Shown here in pieces: positions 25,923 to 35,074 of a stretch of DNA of 46,424 nt. How positions within the stretch are numbered: position 1 is the first letter of the stretch; the number at the start of each line of letters is the position of its first letter. A program made the translations under genes and the position numbers. The DNA comes from Okeania sp. SIO3B5 (GTDB lineage: Bacteria > Cyanobacteriota > Cyanobacteriia > Cyanobacteriales > Microcoleaceae), in the NCBI RefSeq assembly GCF_010692555.1, contig NZ_JAAHHG010000007.1, positions 1 to 46,424 on the forward strand, read 5' to 3'. The notes under the pieces are model-generated. The model ran no database searches. It saw nothing but the letters and a program-made list of their open reading frames with translations, and was not told the origin of the DNA.

Positions 25923-27716
25923 ATGATGTTTTCCCTAGACAATTTTTTCAAAAAATTAACTCATCAAAAAATTTGGCGTTTCATAGCAATAGCATCAATA
26001 ATTGCCACCTTAGCGATCGCCTGCAACAACACCCAAACCAACAGAAATTCAGAAACACCAACCATCCCTGAACCAGGTACCCTCGTTTGGGGACGCTACA
26101 GCGACTCCGACACCCTCGATCCCCACAAATCAACATCACCATTATCTAGACAAATAATCGATCAAATCTACGATACACTTTTGGCCTTCGATAACCAAGG
26201 TAAAATCCAACCAAACCTAGCCAAAGAATGGTCAGTCAGCAATGACGGCCAAGAATATACCTTTAAACTCAACGAAAATATCAAATGCCATGACGGCACA
26301 ACCTTTGATGCTAAAGCGGTTAAATTTACCATCGACAGAGCGATCAACCCTGAGACAGAAAACTACACTAAAGACAGTTGGGGACCAATAGAAACTGTTG
26401 AAGTTGTGGACGACCTCACAGTTACAGTCAAAATGTCTGAAGCTTTTAGTCCCTTTCTCCGCTTTCTCGCCGATCCTTACTCCAGCATGATATGTCCTTC
26501 TGCCATTCAAACCTATAACAACAAATTTGGCATAGAAGGAGCAATAGGTACAGGTCCATTTAAGTTTGTTGAGTGGACTCAAGGAGAACAACTTGTACTA
26601 GAGGCTAACCCAGAATACAAAAATTATGGGCGACAAGTAGAAAATTCTAGTACTCCTTACATCAAAAAATTGATTGTTAAAACTATACCAGAAGGGGAAG
26701 CGCGTTTAGCAGCACTGGAGTCTGGAGAAATTCATTTAACTGAACCCCCATTAGAAGACATTTCTGCTTTCGAGGAAGACTCAAAATTCAAGCTTCATAC
26801 TGCGGAGAATACTGGTCAAATAGTATTTTTAGAGTTTGTTACTTCCAGACCTCCCTTTGACGATGAGAAAGCAAGACAAGCAGTAACTTATGCAATAGAT
26901 CCTAAAAAAGCAACTGAGGAAGTATTTGCAGGTTTAGTTAAACCTTCCGAATGTGCGATCGCAGATGTGATGTTTCCCAGTGATGAAAAACTTTGCTCCA
27001 AGTTTAGTATTAAACCAGACCCAAAAGAAGCAAAAAGTCTATTAAAGGAACTTGGTTATAGTGAGGATAAACCATTAGAAATAACTCTTTTAACTTGGAA
27101 AGGAGGAAACCGTCAAAAAGTAATAGAAAACTTTCAAACTCAACTAGAAGAAGTAGGAATCAAAACTAAGTTAGAAACAATGGATATTGGCACTCTTAAT
27201 GCCAGAATACAACAGGAAAATAGTCAAACAGAAGGTAATGGTGTTATTGATATGATGGGGTGGTCTTGGTATGACCCAGATTTTCTTTATACATTGTGGC
27301 ATTCTCCTGGTTGGATGGGGGGTTATCACAGTGATGAACTGGATAAATTACTAACAGAAATGCGAACTACAACTAAGTTAGAAGAACGACAAGAAAAAGT
27401 GATAGAAGTTCAGAAATATTTGTTGGAAAATGCAGTGATGATGCCACTTTATAGTCCTGGTTGGATGTGGAGTTATGTTAGTAGTTCAGATGTTGAAGGT
27501 TTTAAGATAGGTGCTTTTAATCGACCTTTATTTAATGATGTAAAATTATCTAACGCTACAGAAGAGAAAGAAGCAGTTGAATCTCCTGCAAGTTCTGAAA
27601 AAGAAGAATCAGAACAACCAGTTACTACGGAAGAGAGTCAACAGGATGGAGAGTCTATTTCTTCACCAAAAAATGAGCAAGAAGTAGAAGTTTCTCCCTC
27701 TCCAGAAAATGAGTAA
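25923..27716 (+). CDS. ABC transporter substrate-binding lipoprotein, family 5 (peptide/nickel type)
   Basis: A 597-residue binding protein. The signal peptide (about 12-33, IWRFIAIASIIATLAIA) ends in a lipobox with Cys34, so it is anchored on the periplasmic side. The SBP_bac_5 domain is complete (TLVWGRYSDSDTLDPHKS ... GIGTGPFKFVEW-like motif ... YHSDELDKLL). The last ~55 residues form an acidic glutamate/serine/proline tail that is not part of the fold. ATG 25923 is chosen over TTG 25890. No permease or ATPase genes are nearby, so the substrate and partner transporter are unknown. A MITE begins two bases after the stop. Confidence 0.9.
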   Translation: MMFSLDNFFKKLTHQKIWRFIAIASIIATLAIACNNTQTNRNSETPTIPEPGTLVWGRYSDSDTLDPHKSTSPLSRQIIDQIYDTLLAFDNQGKIQPNLAKEWSVSNDGQEYTFKLNENIKCHDGTTFDAKAVKFTIDRAINPETENYTKDSWGPIETVEVVDDLTVTVKMSEAFSPFLRFLADPYSSMICPSAIQTYNNKFGIEGAIGTGPFKFVEWTQGEQLVLEANPEYKNYGRQVENSSTPYIKKLIVKTIPEGEARLAALESGEIHLTEPPLEDISAFEEDSKFKLHTAENTGQIVFLEFVTSRPPFDDEKARQAVTYAIDPKKATEEVFAGLVKPSECAIADVMFPSDEKLCSKFSIKPDPKEAKSLLKELGYSEDKPLEITLLTWKGGNRQKVIENFQTQLEEVGIKTKLETMDIGTLNARIQQENSQTEGNGVIDMMGWSWYDPDFLYTLWHSPGWMGGYHSDELDKLLTEMRTTTKLEERQEKVIEVQKYLLENAVMMPLYSPGWMWSYVSSSDVEGFKIGAFNRPLFNDVKLSNATEEKEAVESPASSEKEESEQPVTTEESQQDGESISSPKNEQEVEVSPSPENE

Positions 27717-27717
27717 C

Positions 27718-27980
27718 TAGGGTTTGCTGAAAAAGTCTTTTAGTAGGTGTAGGAGACAACCCACCCCTAACCCCTCCCAGGAGGGGAAGAAAACCCACCC
27801 CTAACCCCTCCCAGGAGGGGAAGACAGAAGAAATGGGAATGAGCGAAGAGGTAGTCGCAAAAATTGTCCCTCAATTTTTCTGACTACCTTCTCTATAATT
27901 CCCATTTCTCCTGAATTCTGAATTCTGAATTCTGAATTCTGACTCCTACCCTACCAAAAGACTTGATTCAGCAAACCCTA
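27718..27980. repeat. MITE with TAGGGTTTGCTGA inverted ends, copy B
   Basis: A 263-bp unit with TAGGGTTTGCTGAAAAAGTC at the left and, inverted, GACTTGATTCAGCAAACCCTA at the right. Inside are two direct copies of a CCACCCCTAACCCCTCCCAG segment and a (GAATTCT)n heptamer tract (about 27912-27942). Its left edge is 1-2 bp beyond the binding-protein stop. Confidence 0.85.
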
Positions 27981-28011
27981 ATTATCTGGTTTATAAAATG
28001 GAGGCAAAATT

Positions 28012-28512
28012 TTGCTTTATTTGCAATTAGATGAAGGTATCCAAGAAATAATTAAAAATTATGGTCCTGCTTTGACTAGCATAGGTGTAGATTTTTTGAA
28101 TTCAGAAGTAGAAGAAGCTATTTATTATTGTTCTCAAGATTTGGAAGATGCTTTTAGGACTACTATATCTTACTGGTATTGGAAAAAAAGTAATGGAGAA
28201 GATTTTGATGCACCAAATAATTTTTTAATTAAAGCACTTAAAGAAAATTGGCATCCTTACAAATGGGATGATAAATGGATGGAAAATCAAATGTTTAAAA
28301 GTGAAGGAATGAAGTGGTGGGATGAAGCTGCAGTTCACTGGGGAAAAGATAAGCGGAATTATTTAGTGGTTGATATTCAAGAAACGATTATAGGAACAAG
28401 AGCGACAATAATTTTTAGGAGTGGAAGAAGTATTGATTTGCGGAAAATTAGTAGGATGACTTGGGAAGAGTTACTGGAATATGCTGAAGGAGGCTATAGA
28501 AAATTGTGCTAA
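28012..28512 (+). CDS. Hypothetical protein, unknown family
   Basis: A 166-residue soluble, mildly acidic protein rich in tryptophan (SYWYWKKSNG, WHPYKWDDKWM, MKWWDEAAVHWG). No signal peptide, membrane segment or motif that I recognise. The start is TTG at 28012 with an excellent GGAGG 8 bp upstream; no ATG fits. It stands alone between a MITE and hetR (convergent). Possibly a plasmid- or phage-derived gene given the APNNFLIKALKENW phrase, but this is only an impression. Confidence 0.6.
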   Translation: MLYLQLDEGIQEIIKNYGPALTSIGVDFLNSEVEEAIYYCSQDLEDAFRTTISYWYWKKSNGEDFDAPNNFLIKALKENWHPYKWDDKWMENQMFKSEGMKWWDEAAVHWGKDKRNYLVVDIQETIIGTRATIIFRSGRSIDLRKISRMTWEELLEYAEGGYRKLC

Positions 28513-28881
28513 GTAATGAAAGCTTATCTGAATAATTTTACAGTGAAGTTGTTTGAGAAGTTTACAAATTACTCAGGTTCAGTTTAACACTAAATTACCG
28601 AAAAATTGTGGTCTAAAGCCTCCCCTTTTAAGGGGATAAAAAAAGAACATATTCCATATTTGAAGCCTACTTATTGCAGAGGTACTGATAACTGATAACT
28701 GATAACTGAAATTACATCAGGAGCTAGAAAACTTCTAACTCCTCAAAGATCGAAGTTTACAAGTAATTGACGAATAGACATCTCCAATAATAAAAAATAA
28801 AATCAATTATCCCGTAGAAATTATCAGTAGAAATTATCAATTATTTCCCCCTACTTCCTACTCCCTATTTTCCGGAGATGT
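28513..28881. repeat. Spacer with solo IS left end
   Basis: TTAC at 28595-28598 is followed by CGAAAAATTGTGG, AAAGCCTCCCCTTTTAAGGGG, the left-end signature of the IS608-like elements, with no right end. A (ACTGATA)n heptamer tract lies at about 28684-28710. Confidence 0.55.
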
Positions 28882-30392
<1,511 letters not shown>

Positions 30393-30632
30393 TCAGCGTC
30401 CACTACCACGATGAGGACATTTGTCACTTTCAAGCTCAGAAGTACAAATTGTGTTCACAAAAGCTCGTATGCTTCTCTTTCTGACACGATCTTGATGAGT
30501 TCTAGTTCGAGCAGAACCTCTGAAAAATGTAGAAGACAATTCGACTTCATTTGCAGTGATTAAAGCTTGACTACTAGGAGCATTACCTAGTAATAATAAA
30601 AAGGAAAAAATAATCGCTGTATAACTTTGCAT
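30393..30632 (-). CDS. patX: PatX, RGSGR-containing peptide precursor
   Basis: A 79-residue protein with a clear signal peptide (about 1-23, MQSYTAIIFSFLLLLGNAP then SSQA), a basic middle (FFRGSARTRTHQDRVRKRS) and the C-terminus CPHRGSGR. HRGSGR at the very end, a signal peptide and location just upstream of hetR are the defining marks of PatX, a widespread partner of HetR. The pentapeptide RGSGR, released after processing, binds the HetR hood and blocks DNA binding, giving lateral inhibition between cells. ATG 30632. The pair hetR-patX on one strand is the ancestral arrangement. Confidence 0.93.
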   Translation of the reverse strand: MQSYTAIIFSFLLLLGNAPSSQALITANEVELSSTFFRGSARTRTHQDRVRKRSIRAFVNTICTSELESDKCPHRGSGR

Positions 30633-31430
30633 AGGTTTTATCCGTGTGAGAGTGTATATTCTCTGATACGGACATAGAACATAAAATCAGGATATTTTGC
30701 AAAGAACTTATGGATTTAATTTGCTTTTATACCGATTTTTAGCACTAAAAAATTTACCAACTATTGTGGTAAATAAGTCATACTAGAACTGAAAAAGGGG
30801 GTTAATTAAAAAGATATTAAAGTGGGTTTACGAAGAGAAGCGGATTTTAAGTTAAAGCCTCAATTAATTCTACAGATTATGAAAGAATGAAAAGGAAGCT
30901 TCAACTATCTACCCATTATTATCCGGTTTATATTACCCCCATTCAGTAAATAAAATTATTAATTAGGTTAGTGGCCTAAAATTTTATTTGTTTTTGTCAA
31001 AAAATTTACTTAGGGTTTGCGTATGGACGTGGAGGCCAGCCTAACCAACCCCCATCCCCTCCCGGGAGGCAGGGTCTATTTATTGTCACTAGAGAAAAAT
31101 TGATGGGGAGATGGGGAGATGGGGAGATGGGGAGATGGGGAGATAGGGAGGTGGGGGGATGGGGAAATGGAGAGATTTGTATATTTGCACAATTAAATGT
31201 ATTTCTAACTTAATATTCTAGGCGCGACAATGAATTAGCCCTGCTCCCGGGAGGGGAGCAAGAGGGGTAGGTGCAGCAGCCTATGATATGTCAACCCGCC
31301 GAGGAAGCTCACGCTCGGTAGGAACCCCCGTGCCTTTAGGCCGGGGAGGATGTCAAACAAGTATTACCTACTAATTCAACAATTCTGGTAAAATGTAGAA
31401 TTAGTCAAAACTCGCAAAAACTAAGTTAAA
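30633..31430. repeat. Intergenic region with GGGGAGAT tract and IS right end
   Basis: No gene. It includes a (GGGGAGAT)n-like octamer array (about 31103-31170), two CCTCCCGGGAGG palindromes (about 31063 and 31242), and an IS right end (31287-31356). patX promoter elements must lie in its left part (30633-30720). Confidence 0.5.
31287..31356 (+). mobile_element. Solo IS608-like right end
   Basis: ATGTCAACCCGCCGAGGAAG then a stem CCCCCGTGCCTTTAGGCCGGGG and AGGATGTCAA (TCAA at 31353-31356). It is about 90% alike to the last 70 bp of the elements at 15470-15728 and 44200-44482. It ends 75 bp before cysC. Confidence 0.65.
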
Positions 31431-31958
31431 ATGGAAAAAGGATTCATTTTGTGGTTTACAGGCTTAAGTGGAGCTGGGAAAACAACTATAAGTAAGGTTG
31501 TGGCAGAAAAATTAAGAGAAAGAGGTCGTAAAGTAGAGATATTAGATGGGGATATAGTTAGAGAAAATCTATCAAAAGGGTTGACTTTTAGTAAAGAAGA
31601 CCGAGATATAAATGTCCGGAGAATTGGATTTGTAGCTCATCTCCTCAGTCGTAACGGAGTAGTGGCAATTACCGCAGCAATAAGTCCCTATAAAGGAATA
31701 CGCAATCAAATTAGGGAAATGGATGAAAACTTTATAGAAGTTTATATAAACGCACCTTTGGCAGTATGTGAAAAACGTGATGTAAAAGGATTATATGCCA
31801 AAGCTAAGGCAGGAGAAATTAAAAATTTTACTGGTATTGACGACCCTTACGAGGCACCAGAAAATCCAGAAATTATTTGTTGCACAGATAAAGAAACATT
31901 AGAAGAAAGCGTAGCTCATATAATAAGTAGTTTAGAAAAATCAGGTCATTTAGCGTAA
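31431..31958 (+). CDS. cysC: Adenylylsulfate kinase
   Basis: A 175-residue APS kinase that phosphorylates adenylylsulfate to PAPS, used for sulphate reduction or as sulphate donor. The P-loop is GLSGAGKTTI (11-20), DGDIVRENLSKGL binds APS, and RRIGFVAHLL and ITAAISPYKGIR complete the site; length is standard. ATG 31431. The next gene, an exopolysaccharide exporter, starts 52 bp downstream, so the two may be co-transcribed; this would fit PAPS supply for sulphated polysaccharide, but no sulphotransferase is seen here. Confidence 0.95.
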   Translation: MEKGFILWFTGLSGAGKTTISKVVAEKLRERGRKVEILDGDIVRENLSKGLTFSKEDRDINVRRIGFVAHLLSRNGVVAITAAISPYKGIRNQIREMDENFIEVYINAPLAVCEKRDVKGLYAKAKAGEIKNFTGIDDPYEAPENPEIICCTDKETLEESVAHIISSLEKSGHLA

Positions 31959-32010
31959 AAAAATAGGGAGATAGGGAGAGATTTAGCAATGAGGCAAAAT
32001 AAATCTAGAT

Positions 32011-33771
32011 ATGGGAAAGATGACATTTTATAGGCGCTGTGTAGGCGGTGAGGTTTTATACTCTTGTTCCCTTCGGTTACGACCAGAGGATAGGAGGAAC
32101 AATTTCCTTCTGCCTGTCTTGAGTGCGTCTTACATTCTGAAGAGACCTCGCCAATTAGCACTCGTTTCTGCCTCCTGCCCTCTGCCTTTCCTGATCATAG
32201 TTTTATTATGCAGTTGCTGGGGATTGGCATCTTCTGCACAAGCTCAACCCCTCTCTCAAAAATCTCAGAAACCACCAGCAAACTCAACTTTACCAAAACT
32301 CGCAGAACCTTGGCCTGAAGGTACTGAAGCAAAACCACCACTGCTTCCTCCAGCACCAGAACCAATATCTATTCCTGAACCAGAGACTCCTTTACCAGAC
32401 TCAACAGCATATACACTCGGCAGTGGCGATCGCGTTCAAATAGATATCTTCAATATGCCAGAATACAGTGGAAAAAATGGCCAACATCAAGTACAAATTG
32501 ATGGCACTCTTAACTTGCCATTGGTAGGTAATGTATTGGTTGAGGGAAAGACTTTAGATGAAGCAAAAGAATTAATTCAAGAAAAATATGGCGAATATCT
32601 ACAAATATCTATAGTTAATCTCAATCTCTTAGCAGCACGTCCATTAAAAATAGCGATCGCTGGAGAAGTCCAACATCCAGGTTCATATACTATTTCTCCT
32701 ATTGTTGATGGAGTGGAAGATACTCAAGGTGGGACTCAATTACCTACAGTGACGAAAGCATTACAGGTTGCAGGTGGAGTAACAACTTCAGCAGATATCA
32801 GACAAATCAAAATTCGTCGTACTCAACTAAATGCTCCAGAGCAAGTCATCAGTATTAACTTATGGAAACTATTGCAAGATGGTAATTTGCGCCAAGATAT
32901 TGCTCTGCGAGATGGGGATACTTTATTTGTCCCTAGTATTACTGAAGTTAATCCAGTAGAGTCTGCTCAATTAGTAAATGCTAACTTTGCTGGTACTAAT
33001 ACTCAACCTATCAACATTGCAGTGGTGGGAGAGGTGGCACGTCCTGGTCCATATATATTAGAAACAGGTATTGACCAAAGTCAACTTTCAGCTACGGAGG
33101 AAAATTCAGATTCTACCGAAGCAGATAATAATGTTTCATCTGCTCAAAATACTAAGTTGCATACTGTTACTAAGGCAATTAAAATGGCAGGCGGTATTAC
33201 TCCATCTGCAGATATTCGACAAATTAGGGTGCGCCGACTAACTCGTGCTGGTACGGAACAAATTATTAAAGTAGACCTTTGGCAACTTCTGCAAAATGGA
33301 GATTTAAACCAGGACTTAGTTTTAGAGTCAGGAGATACAATTTATGTGCCAGTAGCAGATGAAGTTAATTTGGATGAATTAGCGGAGGTTACTGCATCAA
33401 GTTTTTCTCCTGGAAATCTAAAAATTAATCTGATTGGAGAAGTTGTTAACCCTGGGGTAATTTCTATGGTTCCGAATAGTACCCTTAATCAAGCTTTATT
33501 AGCGGCAGGGGGTTTTAACCAGGGAAGAGCTGAAACTGAAAAAATAGAGCTTATTCGTCTCAACCCAAACGGTACTGTTACTCGTCGTCAGGTACAAGTA
33601 GATTTTTCTGCAGAAGTTAATGAGGAAACTAATCCTACTTTACTTAATAATGATGTGATTTTAGTTGGTCGTTCTGGCAGGGCAGCTTTAACTGATAATG
33701 TTAGGGGTGTTTTAGCTCCTTTTAGTCCTATTAATCGAATTTTAGGGGTATTTTTAGATATTTTTGATTAG
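32011..33771 (+). CDS. Wza-type polysaccharide export protein (Poly_export + SLBB)
   Basis: A 586-residue outer-membrane export channel subunit. A long N-terminus leads to a hydrophobic signal segment (about 52-72, PFLIIVLLCSCWGLASSAQA), then a proline-rich stretch (to about 125), a Poly_export domain (about 130-212, YTLGSGDRVQIDIF) and three SLBB repeats (about 213-300, 333-450, 463-545; each with G-E-V-x-x-P-G). The true start is doubtful: ATG 32011 gives 50 residues of unusual basic sequence before the signal peptide, which overlap repeat-like DNA, and no better ATG exists downstream. Works with the Wzc-like protein at 35075. Confidence 0.88.
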   Translation: MGKMTFYRRCVGGEVLYSCSLRLRPEDRRNNFLLPVLSASYILKRPRQLALVSASCPLPFLIIVLLCSCWGLASSAQAQPLSQKSQKPPANSTLPKLAEPWPEGTEAKPPLLPPAPEPISIPEPETPLPDSTAYTLGSGDRVQIDIFNMPEYSGKNGQHQVQIDGTLNLPLVGNVLVEGKTLDEAKELIQEKYGEYLQISIVNLNLLAARPLKIAIAGEVQHPGSYTISPIVDGVEDTQGGTQLPTVTKALQVAGGVTTSADIRQIKIRRTQLNAPEQVISINLWKLLQDGNLRQDIALRDGDTLFVPSITEVNPVESAQLVNANFAGTNTQPINIAVVGEVARPGPYILETGIDQSQLSATEENSDSTEADNNVSSAQNTKLHTVTKAIKMAGGITPSADIRQIRVRRLTRAGTEQIIKVDLWQLLQNGDLNQDLVLESGDTIYVPVADEVNLDELAEVTASSFSPGNLKINLIGEVVNPGVISMVPNSTLNQALLAAGGFNQGRAETEKIELIRLNPNGTVTRRQVQVDFSAEVNEETNPTLLNNDVILVGRSGRAALTDNVRGVLAPFSPINRILGVFLDIFD

Positions 33772-35074
33772 GTTGGAAGAAGCAAGAAGGAAGAGTTCAA
33801 CAATTAATAATTAATAATTAATAATTAATAATTACCTCTCCTTGAAAACGGAATTGATTGACTAATCATGAAAATTTTTTCTTGTTTCTCCTTTAAAGTA
33901 GAGGCTTTAAACCTTAATTATTCGGTAAGAAGGAAGAAGGCTTTAGTTATTGGTAATCCTGCATAGTAATAGTATTAATGATATACAAGGAGCTTGGCAC
34001 GGGAGCAAGATGCTCCCACTGCTTTACGTGGAATGGGCATCTTGCCCGTTCCCCGTTCCTTATATTTTACCGTTTCTACTATTTTCAACAAACTTATTTA
34101 TTTAAGTAAAATGTGCTTGAAAAGCTTAATTTTTCGCTTTTAACTATCAAAATATTTAGGATTTTTAGCAAAAATATTATTAGTAGGATAGGTTCTTGAG
34201 TCATACTAGAAGAAGGAAGAAGAAAGAGGCAAGAAGGAAGAAGGTTTTAGTTATTGGTAGTCCTGCACAGTAATGGTATACAAGGAACAAGGGAGCTTGG
34301 TACGGGAGCAAGATGCTCCCACTGCTGTACGTGGAATGGGCATCTTGCCCGTTCATATCAAATCCGTTTAATTGGACATAAAAAAATTCTTCAATCGTCA
34401 TAACTATGCTCATCTTTGTAATTCTTTCTCCTCCTGACTCCTGAGGACTGAGGACTGACTCCTCCTAACTTAACCATTCTATGGCTGTTTAACCGGATTT
34501 GATATCATTCCCGTTTCCACTATTTTCAACAAACTTATTTATTTAAGTAAAATGTGGCTGAAAAGCTTAATTTTTCGCTTTTAACTATCAAAATATTTAG
34601 GGTTTTTAGCAAAAATATTATGTAAGCATTCAGCCGTCAGCTGTCAGCTATCAGCTATTGCTTTTAGTTAGTGATAAAAGCAATATTTAATTGAGAAGTG
34701 AAAAATCTTACTACAAAAGTCAACTCTAAAGTCTATATTCATTTAAACCCTGTCCTTAAATACAGAGTATTATTGCTGATAGCTGACGGCTAATAGCTGA
34801 ATGCTTACAATATTATTAGTTATCTAGGAGAGATAGATGAGGTACAAATATAAATGGTAAAGTCTTTGTAGTGCGGGCATCTTGCCCGCGACTGGTGTAC
34901 CTCATTTTGCTTAAGCTTTATTGATTATATATAGCATAGAAGGAGTTGACTAGGACATAAACTGATTATTCAATGAAGATATATAGTAATTGTAGGTATG
35001 CCATAGGATATTCTTAAATTTATCTTGCTTCATTCACAGTAATAACTTTATTTTTAACTTTTAATCTTATAGAT
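33772..35074. repeat. Duplicated repeat-rich spacer between export and kinase genes
   Basis: 1.3 kb without a gene. The segment from about 33928 to 34190 is repeated at about 34230-34622, and the second copy is split by a MITE (34355-34505). Both include AGCAAGATGCTCCC and GGGCATCTTGCCC hairpins. A solo left-end element occupies about 33829-33928. GTAAGCATTCAGC/GCTGAATGCTTAC inverted ends surround about 34622-34808. Confidence 0.65.
34355..34505. mobile_element. 151-bp MITE with ATATCAAATCCG inverted ends
   Basis: Left end ATATCAAATCCGTTTAA, right end TTTAACCGGATTTGATAT, inverted with one inserted G. The sequence on both sides (CCCGTTC | ATTCCCGTTTCC) corresponds to an uninterrupted CCCGTTC-CCGTTCC region in the sister copy near 34046-34068, so this is an insertion whose empty site is still visible. 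Confidence 0.7.

Noticed and set aside
32011-32160. Calling the first 50 residues of the export protein as certain
   Set aside because: The stretch is basic, unlike family N-termini, and overlaps repeat-like DNA; the start was left as uncertain instead of accepted.
34201-34413. 70-aa minus-strand ORF
   Set aside because: Spans repeat DNA and the left half of a MITE; no conserved content.
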